The translations under genes were made by a program, and so were the position numbers. From Pedobacter sp. (GTDB taxonomy: Bacteria > Bacteroidota > Bacteroidia > Sphingobacteriales > Sphingobacteriaceae), in assembly GCA_008015505.1 (NCBI GenBank), contig SSFR01000014.1:62001-126000 (forward strand): a DNA stretch of 64,000 nt, in the 5' to 3' direction. The notes beneath the pieces were generated by a model. It was not told where the DNA came from, ran no database searches, and worked only from the letters and a program-made list of their open reading frames with translations. Shown here in pieces: positions 37,229-45,596 of this stretch (its first letter is position 1; each line of letters begins with the position of its first letter).

Positions 37229-38905
37229 ATGGAAAACAAAGAAATCGCTCAAACACTGCGACTGTTAAGTCAACTTATGGAACTACATCAGGAGAACCCT
37301 TTCAAAATAAAATCAGTAGCCAATGCTGCATTTCAAATTGATAAACTACCCTTTAGTATTTCTAATAAAAGTTTAAACGAAATTGATCAAATAGCAGGGC
37401 TAGGTAAAAGTATAGCTACTAAAGTCCTCGAACTAGTACAAACTAAGCATCTAAAAGAACTCGACGAGTTAATCAAAAAAACCCCTGAAGGCATTATCGA
37501 AATGCTCCAGATCAAGGGAATTGGGCCAAAAAAAATCTATACCATTTGGAAAGATTTAGCAATCGAAAACTGTGGAGAACTCTATTACGCCTGCAACGAA
37601 AATCGACTAATTGAAGCAAAAGGGTTTGGCTTAAAAACTCAAGAAACCATTAAAAAGGCCATTGAATTCCGAATAGCCAATAGTGGGTATTTCTTATATG
37701 CAAAAATTGAACCTTTTGCAGAAGCATTAATCATCAAACTTCAGGAAGTCTGGCCGAAGGCCTCCGTATTCTTAGTCGGGGATTATCGTCGTCGATGTGA
37801 AATTATTGACTCTCTCACTATTTTGACAACCAACCCTTCTAGCCCCCTAGTTGTGGATCAACTAAAAAATATTGATTTAAATATCATTACTCAAAGTGAT
37901 TCAAAGCTAGAGACCAAGAGTGCAAATGGATTAAAGATTACAATCATCCATTGCTCGGCATCCCAGCTAGGCTGGAATCTAATTCTACATACAGGTAATG
38001 AAACCCATGTAAAAAACCTTAACCAACTACTCACAGGAAAAACACATACTGGGAAAACCGAAGAAGAAATTTATCACCTGGTGGGACTTCCATTCATTGA
38101 GCCTGAATTACGAGAAGGCCTTAACGAAATCACGATTGCTAGGCGAACCAACAAACATAATTTGATCGAGCTTAAAGACCTGCAAGGCTCATTACACAAC
38201 CACAGCACTTGGAGTGATGGTGTACACACACTAGAGGAAATGGCTCTTTTCTGCCGCGATGAGCTCAAATTAAGCTATTTGGGTATCTGCGACCATTCCA
38301 AATCTGCATTCTACGCCAATGGATTAAGTGAAATTAGGGTGAAAGCCCAGCATCAAGAAATCGATGCGCTCAATAAAAAACTCGCACCTTTCCATATTTT
38401 CAAGGGTATCGAATCGGATATTCTATTTGATGGCTCTTTGGACTACGCCGATGAGATACTTCAAACATTCGATTTTGTAGTGGCCTCCATCCACTCCGTC
38501 CTAAAAATGGATGAACAAAAAGCAACCGAGCGACTCATCAAAGCCATAGAAAATCCCTACACAACTATTTTAGGACATCTCACAGGGAGGCTATTACTCT
38601 CCAGAAGTGCTTATCCAATTAATCACCAGAAAGTAATTGATGCCTGTGCGGCCAATCAAGTAGTTATTGAGATTAATGCCAATCCATTACGCCTAGACCT
38701 AGACTGGCGATGGCATCAGTATGCGATAGAAAAAGGTGTCATACTATCCATCAACCCTGATGCACATCGTACTACTGGTTTATTCGACATGCGTTACGGC
38801 ATTTTAGTAGCCCGTAAAGGAGGAGTATCTGCTACAAATTGTTTAAATACTAAATCATTAAAAGAAATAAGCGCATTTTTTACAAATCGAAAAAAAATCA
38901 ATTGA
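37229..38905 (+). CDS. PolX-like protein with degenerate polymerase domain and PHP domain
   Basis: 558 residues in the order of bacterial PolX: helix-hairpin-helix N-terminus (QIAGLGKSIATKV about 53-65, IKGIGPKKIYTIW about 95-107), a Pol-beta nucleotidyltransferase palm about 150-310, and a PHP domain from about 320 (GSLHNHSTWSDGVHTLEEM, ICDHSK, INPDAH). The palm motif, normally GSYRRG..E..GDID, is GDYRRRCEIIDSLTI at 184-198. Ser195 and Thr197 replace the two metal-binding Asp, and the third Asp appears lost (GLKITII). DNA synthesis is therefore unlikely, while the PHP nuclease or phosphoesterase site looks intact. Role in repair is inferred from the family. Confidence 0.85.
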   Translation: MENKEIAQTLRLLSQLMELHQENPFKIKSVANAAFQIDKLPFSISNKSLNEIDQIAGLGKSIATKVLELVQTKHLKELDELIKKTPEGIIEMLQIKGIGPKKIYTIWKDLAIENCGELYYACNENRLIEAKGFGLKTQETIKKAIEFRIANSGYFLYAKIEPFAEALIIKLQEVWPKASVFLVGDYRRRCEIIDSLTILTTNPSSPLVVDQLKNIDLNIITQSDSKLETKSANGLKITIIHCSASQLGWNLILHTGNETHVKNLNQLLTGKTHTGKTEEEIYHLVGLPFIEPELREGLNEITIARRTNKHNLIELKDLQGSLHNHSTWSDGVHTLEEMALFCRDELKLSYLGICDHSKSAFYANGLSEIRVKAQHQEIDALNKKLAPFHIFKGIESDILFDGSLDYADEILQTFDFVVASIHSVLKMDEQKATERLIKAIENPYTTILGHLTGRLLLSRSAYPINHQKVIDACAANQVVIEINANPLRLDLDWRWHQYAIEKGVILSINPDAHRTTGLFDMRYGILVARKGGVSATNCLNTKSLKEISAFFTNRKKIN

Positions 38906-38912
38906 ACTTAAT

Positions 38913-39524
38913 ATGACTATAAGCACCCTTTGCAATACTATTTTTAAAAAAGCAATTCAAGATTACCACCAACTCAATCTTATTGATCAAGAATTTAAAA
39001 ACCCATATTCTACCGATTCTTTAGAACATTTATTATACGCTAAAAATTGGATTGATACTGTTCAGTGGCACATGGAAGATGAAATACGCGAACCAAATAT
39101 CAATCCAACCATTGCCTTGGTATATAAAAGAAAAATTGATACATCAAATCAACAAAGAACAGACCTCGTAGAATTTATTGATAGCTATTTTCTAGAAAAA
39201 TTCAAAAATGTAAAACCACAGATAAACGCTACAATCAATACCGAAAGCCCCGCTTGGGCCATTGATCGCTTATCTATTTTGGCCCTAAAGATATTTCATA
39301 TGGATGAAGAGGCCAATCGAACTGAAGCCAGCCAAGAACATCGCTTACAGTGCTTAAACAAATTAAATATCTTAATAGAACAACAAAAAGACCTCTCCCA
39401 AAGTATCGACGAATTAATAACAGCTATCGAATCCGGAGACAAATACATGAAGGTGTATAAACAAATGAAAATGTACAACGACCCTAATTTAAATCCCGTG
39501 TTATATAAGAAACAACCTAAATAA
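38913..39524 (+). CDS. DUF4254 family protein
   Basis: 203 residues, all-helical in appearance, without a signal peptide or membrane segment. The family block NPYSTDSLEHLLYAKNWIDTVQWHMED lies near residues 28-54, with EDEIREPNI and IDSYF following. DUF4254 is a Bacteroidota family of unknown function that I know as commonly next to a GT9 glycosyltransferase, as here. Its stop shares one base with the start of the glycosyltransferase gene (TAATG), and it lies 7 bp after the PolX-like gene. A role with envelope glycan synthesis is a context inference only. Confidence 0.8.
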   Translation: MTISTLCNTIFKKAIQDYHQLNLIDQEFKNPYSTDSLEHLLYAKNWIDTVQWHMEDEIREPNINPTIALVYKRKIDTSNQQRTDLVEFIDSYFLEKFKNVKPQINATINTESPAWAIDRLSILALKIFHMDEEANRTEASQEHRLQCLNKLNILIEQQKDLSQSIDELITAIESGDKYMKVYKQMKMYNDPNLNPVLYKKQPK

Positions 39525-40573
39525 TGCCCGACAAATACAAACTTTTAGTTTTTCGATTTTCGGCCATGGGCGATGTTGCCATGATGGTGCCTGTGTTACA
39601 ACAGTTCATAGCTCAAAATCCACATGTCGAATTAATTATTGTCAGTCGAACGGCATTTAAGCCTCTTTTTAACCAAGTTAACTACCATGCTTTCCACCCT
39701 ATTGAACCAAATAAAAAGCATAAGGGATTAATAGGTTTGTTTCGATTATTTAATGAACTAAAATGCTATCAAATAGATGGAGTTGCAGACTTACATCAAA
39801 ATATCCGCAGTCAGATTTTAACAGGCTTATTCAAGCTTACCGGAGTAAAAACCCGAACCATTCATAAAGGAAGAGCAGAGAAAAAATGCCTCACTCGACG
39901 CAAAAACAAAGATTTAACACCAGTAAAGTCTAGTACCGACCGCTATGCTGACGTATTGCGATCTATAGGCTTTACATTAGTGTTAAAACCACAATTAATT
40001 AAAAGCCCACAACCATTAAGTCAACAAATTTTAGCTGTCAGTGGATCCAAAAATCAGCTTTCGTGGATTGGTGTTTCCCCATTTGCCCAACATCCCCAAA
40101 AAGTATACCCGCTAGACAAAATGTATCATGTGATTACTCATTTGGCCAAATGTGGTTATCATATATTTATTTTTGGCGGCGGTACTGATGAAAAAAATCT
40201 AGCTGAAAACTGGGAAATTAAACATCACTTAATCACTTCTGTAATTGGCAAGTTGAGCTTAGCAGAAGAACTCGATTTAATCTCAAATCTAGATGTAATG
40301 ATCAGTATGGATTCATCAGGTATGCATTTGGCCTCAATAAAAGGTGTACCAACTGTTTCTATTTGGGGCGCCACTCATCCATATACTGGCTTTGTAGGTT
40401 TTGGTCAAACTTTAGAAAACTGTGTATTGCTTAATTTATACTGTCAACCTTGCTCCGTTTATGGCAACAAGCCCTGCTACCGTAAGGACTTTGCCTGCAT
40501 GAATAATTTGTCAGAAGAAGATATTATTGAGAAGGTAAAACTAGTTTTAGCTGAGAGCCGGCCTAATACTTAA
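39524..40573 (+). CDS. Glycosyltransferase family 9 (heptosyltransferase-like)
   Basis: 349 residues, GT-B fold. The N-terminal FRFSAMGDVAMMVPVLQQF is the GT9 hallmark (R.saiGDv..t.p). The C-terminal half has WIGVSPFAQHPQKVYPLDKM, HIFIFGGGTDEKNLAENW, MISMDSSGMHLASIKGVPTVSIWGATHP with the donor-binding DSgxxHlA block, and a Cys-rich end (CQPCSVYGNKPCY). It likely adds a heptose or related sugar to lipopolysaccharide core on the cytosolic face. Overlaps the DUF4254 stop by one base. Confidence 0.9.
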   Translation: MPDKYKLLVFRFSAMGDVAMMVPVLQQFIAQNPHVELIIVSRTAFKPLFNQVNYHAFHPIEPNKKHKGLIGLFRLFNELKCYQIDGVADLHQNIRSQILTGLFKLTGVKTRTIHKGRAEKKCLTRRKNKDLTPVKSSTDRYADVLRSIGFTLVLKPQLIKSPQPLSQQILAVSGSKNQLSWIGVSPFAQHPQKVYPLDKMYHVITHLAKCGYHIFIFGGGTDEKNLAENWEIKHHLITSVIGKLSLAEELDLISNLDVMISMDSSGMHLASIKGVPTVSIWGATHPYTGFVGFGQTLENCVLLNLYCQPCSVYGNKPCYRKDFACMNNLSEEDIIEKVKLVLAESRPNT

Positions 40574-40579
40574 GTACTA

Positions 40580-41680
40580 CTAAGCAAGCTCATATTGTTT
40601 TCCAGGAAGTGCAACGATAATCCCTCTCATTTCTAGTTCCAACATAATCGTAGGAAGACTAGTATGAAAATCATGACAAAGCAAAACCAAATCATCGATT
40701 GGTATTTTGCCTTTTTCTTCTAACAGATCTACAATATGTTTTTCATCGGCCGACAAGTTGAACATCGAGCTTATTGAAGGCTGCTGCTCTATAACCGGCT
40801 TATCAACCGTCCAATTCAATAATAAATATTCCAAATCTGAAGCTTTGGTGATCAACCCAGCCCGATTCATCAAAATCAACTCATGACAACCTGCACTATA
40901 CTCATCATTGATCCTGCCCGGAAATGCAAACACATCTCGATCATAAGAACGAGCAATACCTGCCGTAATTAAAGCTCCTCCTTTGGTACTAGCCTCTACC
41001 ACGATCGTAATATCAGCAATACCCGCAATAATGCGATTACGTTTGGGAAAATTTTCAGGTCTGGTGGGCGTTCCAGAAGTAAATTCACTCAATAGTCCAC
41101 CACAACTTAGCATCTTTTCTGCCAAAAATTGATTTTGCGCCGGATAAATTCGGTCCAAACCATGCCCTAAAACACCAATTGTAGGAATCTCATTTTTTAG
41201 GCATTCTAGGTGTGCCATACTATCGATCCCGTAAGCTAAACCACTAACTACCAAAGGCTGATATACTTTTAAATCGGCAATGAATTGCCTGCATAAATCT
41301 CTGCCATAATTGGTCGCATTTCGTGTACCCACAATACTGATCACCTTGGCTGTATTGAAATTGGCCTCCCCTTTGAAGTAAAACAAGACGGGAGCATCTT
41401 CACAATTTTTTAAACGTGCAGGATAGGATTCCTCAGTGATGAAATAGGATTTGATTTGATGTTGATCTATAAATTTTAGCTCCTGCTCTGCTCGTCTAAA
41501 AGCCTCTGGATCACCAATACGACTGGCCGTTTTAGGACCAATGCCTGGTATCTTTTGTAATTGGAATTTTGGCACTTTAAATATTTCCTCCGGGCTACCA
41601 CAGTAACTCAATAAGCGGCGTGCAGTGATATCCCCCACATCAGGGATACAAGTCAAGGCAATTTGATGCAATAAAGACAT
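40580..41680 (-). CDS. dprA: DNA-processing protein DprA
   Basis: Binds single-stranded DNA and loads RecA during natural transformation. 366 residues. An N-terminal HhH/SAM-like domain (about 1-75: VGDITARRLLSYCG, KIPGIGPKTASRI) is followed by the Rossmann core (about 80-290) with VISIVGTRNATNYGRD, VVSGLAYGIDSMAH, PTIGVLGHGLDRIYPAQN, FPKRNRIIAGIADITIVVEA and SGT. A winged-helix DML1-like C-terminus completes it. Adjacent to rsmG (3-bp gap) in one operon. Confidence 0.95.
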   Translation of the reverse strand: MSLLHQIALTCIPDVGDITARRLLSYCGSPEEIFKVPKFQLQKIPGIGPKTASRIGDPEAFRRAEQELKFIDQHQIKSYFITEESYPARLKNCEDAPVLFYFKGEANFNTAKVISIVGTRNATNYGRDLCRQFIADLKVYQPLVVSGLAYGIDSMAHLECLKNEIPTIGVLGHGLDRIYPAQNQFLAEKMLSCGGLLSEFTSGTPTRPENFPKRNRIIAGIADITIVVEASTKGGALITAGIARSYDRDVFAFPGRINDEYSAGCHELILMNRAGLITKASDLEYLLLNWTVDKPVIEQQPSISSMFNLSADEKHIVDLLEEKGKIPIDDLVLLCHDFHTSLPTIMLELEMRGIIVALPGKQYELA

Positions 41681-41683
41681 TGG

Positions 41684-42316
41684 CTATTGTGCAGGAAAAT
41701 AGATTACATATTTTGTTTCAAAAAAATCTTCAGAGAAATAGTCTCGAATAGGAACCTGAATAATATCTCTTAAACCTGATTCTCTCAGTTCCTCGCCCAA
41801 ATCTCCACCCTTTAAATAAAGTACTCCATTAGGCAACGCATTTTTCGACTCTTTATTAAATTTTCGATGCACCCAAGGATAGAAATCTTTTAGTTTCGTT
41901 ACAGCGCGCGATACTACAAAGTCAAACCGATCAGCAATGTGCTCCGCCCGTGCATGACTTACCTCTACATTTTTTAGGCCTATTGCCGTAGCTACCTCCC
42001 CGACTACTTTAATTTTTTTTCCAATGGAATCAACTAAATGGAAATGTGTTTGCGGGAAAAGTATCGCTAAAGGAATACCAGGAAAACCTCCTCCGGTACC
42101 TACATCGAGAACCTTTTCTCCTGGCAAAAAAGTAATCACTTTAGCAATCGCCAAGGAGTGTAAAATATGATGCAAATACAAGCTATCCATATCCTTACGG
42201 GAAATCACATTAATTTGAACATTCCAAGACATATAAAGCTCTTTTAGCTGACAGAATTGCTGCTTTTGATGCTCACTCAAACGAGGGTAATAATGAAATA
42301 TAAGCTCAGGAGTCAC
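41684..42316 (-). CDS. rsmG: 16S rRNA m7G527 methyltransferase RsmG
   Basis: Methylates G527 of 16S rRNA with SAM. 210 residues. WNVQINVISRKD, HHILHSLAI, SAM loop VLDVGTGGGFPGIPLAI at about 69-85, and FVVSRAVTKLKDFYPW fit the family. The start is GTG at 42316 (MTPELIFHYY); no in-frame ATG occurs before residue 28. Co-transcribed with dprA downstream. Confidence 0.95.
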   Translation of the reverse strand: MTPELIFHYYPRLSEHQKQQFCQLKELYMSWNVQINVISRKDMDSLYLHHILHSLAIAKVITFLPGEKVLDVGTGGGFPGIPLAILFPQTHFHLVDSIGKKIKVVGEVATAIGLKNVEVSHARAEHIADRFDFVVSRAVTKLKDFYPWVHRKFNKESKNALPNGVLYLKGGDLGEELRESGLRDIIQVPIRDYFSEDFFETKYVIYFPAQ

Positions 42317-42427
42317 TGTAATTTAAACGATAGCTGACAAAGATAAACGAAGTTCATACAAAAGACTAAGCATGATCATCTATTCCATTGCAAACTGAAT
42401 CTGCGGGGGCTGTTCCTAACAGTCAAA

Positions 42428-42460
42428 TTTGGTTTTCTAAAGTCAAAAATAGTACCTTAG
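42428..42460 (+). promoter_or_regulatory. Predicted promoter for greA leader
   Basis: TTTG (42428-42431), 21-bp spacer, then TAccTTaG (42453-42460), five of six to the -7 consensus. A transcript would start near 42467, at the base of the leader hairpin. Spacer is slightly long, so this is a moderate call. Confidence 0.5.
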
Positions 42461-42466
42461 CGTCCC

Positions 42467-42514
42467 AACAAGACTATTTTTGGGAAATACCCCGGATAGT
42501 CTTGTTTTCTTTTT
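42467..42514 (+). terminator. Terminator-like hairpin in the greA leader
   Basis: An 11-bp perfect stem AACAAGACTAT (42467-42477) with ATAGTCTTGTT (42496-42506), an inner GGG/CCC stem, and then a U-rich tract TTTTCTTTTT to 42514. It points toward greA on the plus strand. The nearest upstream gene (rsmG) is transcribed away, so it cannot be that gene's terminator. Confidence 0.7.
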
Positions 42515-42557
42515 ATACGTCATTAAATAGTGACAATAAATAACGTAAACATAGATT

Positions 42558-43031
42558 ATGGCAGAGGTAACTTATTATAGCAAGGAAGGATTAGAAAAAC
42601 TCAAAGAAGAGCTACACTTTTTAAAAACAGAGGGACGCGCTCAAATTGCCAAAGCCATTGCTGAGGCCAGAGATAAAGGAGATCTATCAGAAAATGCAGA
42701 ATATGATGCAGCAAAAGAAGCCCAAGGACTTCACGAAGCAAAAATTGCCAAACTAAGTGAAACCTTAGCCAATGCACGCTTGATCGATGAAGCAAAACTA
42801 GACACATCTAAAGTATTAGCCCTGTCCATCGTAAAAATTAAAAATGTCAAGAATAGTGCAACAATGACCTATCAATTAGTTTCCGAATCGGAGGCTGATC
42901 TTAAATCAGGTAAAATATCCGTAAAGTCACCAATAGCACAGGGTTTACTTGGGAAATGTGTTGGTGAAAAAGTAGAAATTGAAGTACCCGCTGGAAAAAT
43001 GGAGCTCGAAATTATCGAAATCTCTAGATAA
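42558..43031 (+). CDS. greA: Transcription elongation factor GreA
   Basis: Rescues backtracked RNA polymerase by stimulating transcript cleavage. 157 residues, normal length. The N-terminal coiled coil carries the tip acidic residues in DKGDLSENAEYDAAKEAQ at about 38-55 (Asp41 and Glu44 equivalents). The C-terminal FKBP-like domain has SPIAQGLLGKCVGEKVEIEVPAG and ends in IIEI. The ATG at 42558 is 44 bp after a terminator-like hairpin in its leader, which suggests attenuation. The HIT gene follows 22 bp downstream. Confidence 0.97.
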   Translation: MAEVTYYSKEGLEKLKEELHFLKTEGRAQIAKAIAEARDKGDLSENAEYDAAKEAQGLHEAKIAKLSETLANARLIDEAKLDTSKVLALSIVKIKNVKNSATMTYQLVSESEADLKSGKISVKSPIAQGLLGKCVGEKVEIEVPAGKMELEIIEISR

Positions 43032-43053
43032 CCCTTTTATTAGTAAAAAGCAT

Positions 43054-43461
43054 ATGGCCACCATATTTTCAAAAATTATTTCCGGTGAAATTCCAATTTA
43101 TCAGGTTGCTGAAAATATAGACTATTTAGCCTTCTTGGATATTAATCCACTAACTAGAGGACATGTACTAGTCATACCCAAAAAAGAAGTTGATTATATT
43201 TTTGATCTCGATACTGAAACCTATGTGGGGCTGATGAATTTTGTCAAGATAGTCGCTGAGGGTATTAAATTAGCTATCCCCTGTACAAAAGTGGGCATTG
43301 CCGTAGTTGGCTTAGAAGTTCGACATGCCCATGTCCATCTTATCCCCATTAATCATGTAGACGATATGAATTTCAGTAAAGAAAAGTTGAATCTAACTAA
43401 TGAAGAGCTAACCAAAATCGCGGACAAAATCAAACACTCTATTACCCAAGTTGTCTCTTAA
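43054..43461 (+). CDS. HIT-family nucleotide hydrolase
   Basis: 135 residues from the ATG at 43054 (MATIFSKIISGEIPIYQVAE). An earlier in-frame start inside greA would add a segment that is greA sequence in another frame. The histidine-triad HAHVHLIP lies at about 98-105, with LDINPLTRGHVLVIPKKE in the N-terminal half, the HinT-like layout. HinT-type proteins cleave purine nucleoside phosphoramidates or act on dinucleotides. Downstream of greA, likely co-transcribed. Confidence 0.93.
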   Translation: MATIFSKIISGEIPIYQVAENIDYLAFLDINPLTRGHVLVIPKKEVDYIFDLDTETYVGLMNFVKIVAEGIKLAIPCTKVGIAVVGLEVRHAHVHLIPINHVDDMNFSKEKLNLTNEELTKIADKIKHSITQVVS

Positions 43462-43496
43462 TCTTAAATTCTTCCTCCCCACTCTACTCCCCTTTA

Positions 43497-44204
43497 TTAA
43501 ACTATGAATTCTCCAATCAAAGCAACGGTGATACCGATACAAACAGCTATAAGCTTTTTGGTATTAAACTTGTGATCCACACTAGATTCAAAAAGAATTG
43601 TAGTAGAAATATGTAAGAAAATACCAATCACAATCCCCATTATACTTGCATAATAATTGCTAATTCCAATGACACGCCCATGTCCGACTAGATAACTAAA
43701 CCAGTAGCCCAACGGACACATCATAGCAAAAAGAGCAAGAAGAACAAAAACTGCACTTTTTTTTATTTTACTACGTAAAAGCACACTTCCAAGAGCAAAG
43801 GCAGCAGGAATATGATGTAAAGAGATACCAAATACAAGATCATTATGTTGGCCTTGTCCTAAAGGCATCCCTTCTAAAAAAGCATGCAAACATAAACTGA
43901 CCATCATTCCAAAAGGAAAACGCTGACCATGATGCAAATGAACATGACCATGCTCAATACCTTCTGAAAATTGCTCCATCAAAATTTGGAGCAGGAATCC
44001 CCCCAAAATGAATAGCCCAATATGATACCCACCTTCCCGATAAACTTCAGGCATTAAATGCAAAACTGTAATGGAAAATAAGTATGCCCCACTTAATGAT
44101 AGAATTAATTTTAGTTCCTGAGTACTACTCTTTTTAAATAAAAAAATACATACGCCACCCAAAAGAGCACTAAAAAACAAAAGCGCTAATTTCCAGATCT
44201 CCAT
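43497..44204 (-). CDS. ZIP-family metal transporter
   Basis: Inner-membrane divalent metal (zinc or iron) importer, 235 residues with about seven to eight hydrophobic helices. A short His-rich stretch (EHGHVHLHHGQ) lies in the cytosolic loop at about 82-92. Helix IV has CLHAFLEGMPLG and helix V SLHHIPAAFALG, which hold the metal-binding His/Glu of the family. Its start overlaps the PAP2 phosphatase gene by 19 bp. Substrate metal is not evident. Confidence 0.88.
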   Translation of the reverse strand: MEIWKLALLFFSALLGGVCIFLFKKSSTQELKLILSLSGAYLFSITVLHLMPEVYREGGYHIGLFILGGFLLQILMEQFSEGIEHGHVHLHHGQRFPFGMMVSLCLHAFLEGMPLGQGQHNDLVFGISLHHIPAAFALGSVLLRSKIKKSAVFVLLALFAMMCPLGYWFSYLVGHGRVIGISNYYASIMGIVIGIFLHISTTILFESSVDHKFNTKKLIAVCIGITVALIGEFIV

Positions 44205-44767
44205 AGTTTATGAGATATCATTTTTTTTAAAATAGTTCCAATCACATATCCTATTGTACCCCCTATAAGTGCTCCCACAGTGACATCAATAGGATAATGA
44301 ACCCCCACATATACCTGCGCAAAGCTGATTGAACCCGCCCAAAGAATAGCTAGAGGTGCTATCCATTTCCACCTTTGATAAAAAACAGTGATCAAAAATA
44401 TCCCCATGGCAAAATGATTAGCTGCATGAGACGAGGGAAAGCTATAACCACTCCCACAAGGGATTAAATTAAGCACACTAGATCTAATCATGGGATCATT
44501 ACAAGGCCTTAGTCGTTCCACAAAAGGCTTAATAATAGAAGCTGTAAAAAAATCAGCTATACCAAAAGTGAACACAAAAAATAGTATAAGCAATAAACCA
44601 TATTTACCATACTTTTTGATCAAAAAGAAAGCAAGAAAAGCATATAGTGGTATCCAAATTAGGCGCTCACGAAGAATAGGCATTAAAAAATCAAAAAATG
44701 GATTACTAAGTCCATGATTGATTGCAAAGAATAACTGCTGGTCTAATTGAATGATCTGATTAAACAT
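44186..44767 (-). CDS. PAP2-family membrane phosphatase
   Basis: 193 residues with five or six membrane helices. The three phosphatase motifs are present: KPFVERLRPC at about 85-94, PSSHAANHFAMG at about 118-129, and SFAQVYVGVHYPIDVTVG at about 154-171. The family includes undecaprenyl-pyrophosphate and lipid phosphatases, so a role in lipid carrier recycling is possible. It overlaps the methyltransferase upstream by 8 bp and the ZIP gene downstream by 19 bp, forming a coupled operon. Confidence 0.9.
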   Translation of the reverse strand: MFNQIIQLDQQLFFAINHGLSNPFFDFLMPILRERLIWIPLYAFLAFFLIKKYGKYGLLLILFFVFTFGIADFFTASIIKPFVERLRPCNDPMIRSSVLNLIPCGSGYSFPSSHAANHFAMGIFLITVFYQRWKWIAPLAILWAGSISFAQVYVGVHYPIDVTVGALIGGTIGYVIGTILKKMISHKLWRSGN

Positions 44768-45500
44768 GAACCTTTTTACAGATAAAAATTAAGCGGTCGG
44801 AATGTGTCACATCAAAATCATTCAGCGAATAGTCTCCAAAACATTTGATTACTCGAAAACCACTTTGAGCAAATAGATTTTCAAAATCAGCATGAGTAAA
44901 AGCTTTCACTTCTTCTTCAAAAATGTGCTTTTTATCTCTGTGCTCAAAACTGATGTGCTTGATGATTTTTCCGTCTCGAATGTGTTTGCTGATATAAAAA
45001 TCAATGTCGTCAATACACTTTACTTCTTGGGGGCTAAGGTGATTTATAATTTTCTGAGTATTAAAATAATCCAAAACAAAAACCCCATCTTCTTTCAAAG
45101 ATTTTTGAAGCGCTTTCAATGCCTCAATATGTTCTTGCTCCGTTTCAAAATAACCAAAGCTCGTAAACAGATTTAAAACGATATCAAAACAATTCGTTTT
45201 AAAAATATGGCGTACATCATGCACTTTAAAATGAAGTCTTTTATTCTTAAACTGTTCAGCAAAGCTGATGTTCGCCTGTGATAAATCTATCCCTGTAACC
45301 TCATAACCCTTTTTATTTAAATAAAAAGCATGTCTACCTCTCCCACAAGCTACATCTAGAATTGAACTAGCTAATGAAGGCTTCAAATAAGCACACAGAT
45401 TATCCATAAAAAACTCGGCTTCATCATCATTTCTGTTCTGATACAAGATGTGATAATAGGGAGAATCAAACCAATTTTCGAACCATTTCTTTTTCGTCAT
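44760..45500 (-). CDS. Class I SAM-dependent methyltransferase
   Basis: 246 residues from the ATG at 45500 (MTKKKWFENWFDSPYYHILY); an upstream TTG is disfavoured. Motif I is ILDVACGRGRHAFYLNKKGYEVTGIDLS at about 49-76. Motif II is FDIVLNLFTSFGYF and motif III is DGVFVLDYFN. The FENWFDSPYYHILY N-terminus resembles methyltransferases of small molecules in Bacteroidota. The substrate is not identifiable. First gene of the methyltransferase-PAP2-ZIP unit; glmM is divergent. Confidence 0.85.
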   Translation of the reverse strand: MTKKKWFENWFDSPYYHILYQNRNDDEAEFFMDNLCAYLKPSLASSILDVACGRGRHAFYLNKKGYEVTGIDLSQANISFAEQFKNKRLHFKVHDVRHIFKTNCFDIVLNLFTSFGYFETEQEHIEALKALQKSLKEDGVFVLDYFNTQKIINHLSPQEVKCIDDIDFYISKHIRDGKIIKHISFEHRDKKHIFEEEVKAFTHADFENLFAQSGFRVIKCFGDYSLNDFDVTHSDRLIFICKKVHV

Positions 45501-45542
45501 AGAATCTGTAATAATGGTTGGCAAATATAGCTATTTTACGAC

Positions 45543-45573
45543 CTTGAAGCTTAGCAGCAAATATTTACCTTTG
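45543..45573 (+). promoter_or_regulatory. Predicted promoter of glmM
   Basis: CTTG (45543-45546, three of four), exactly 19 bp, then perfect TAccTTTG (45566-45573). It ends 23 bp before the GTG start. Confidence 0.65.
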
Positions 45574-45596
45574 ACCAAAACAAAATTTAAGTTAAA

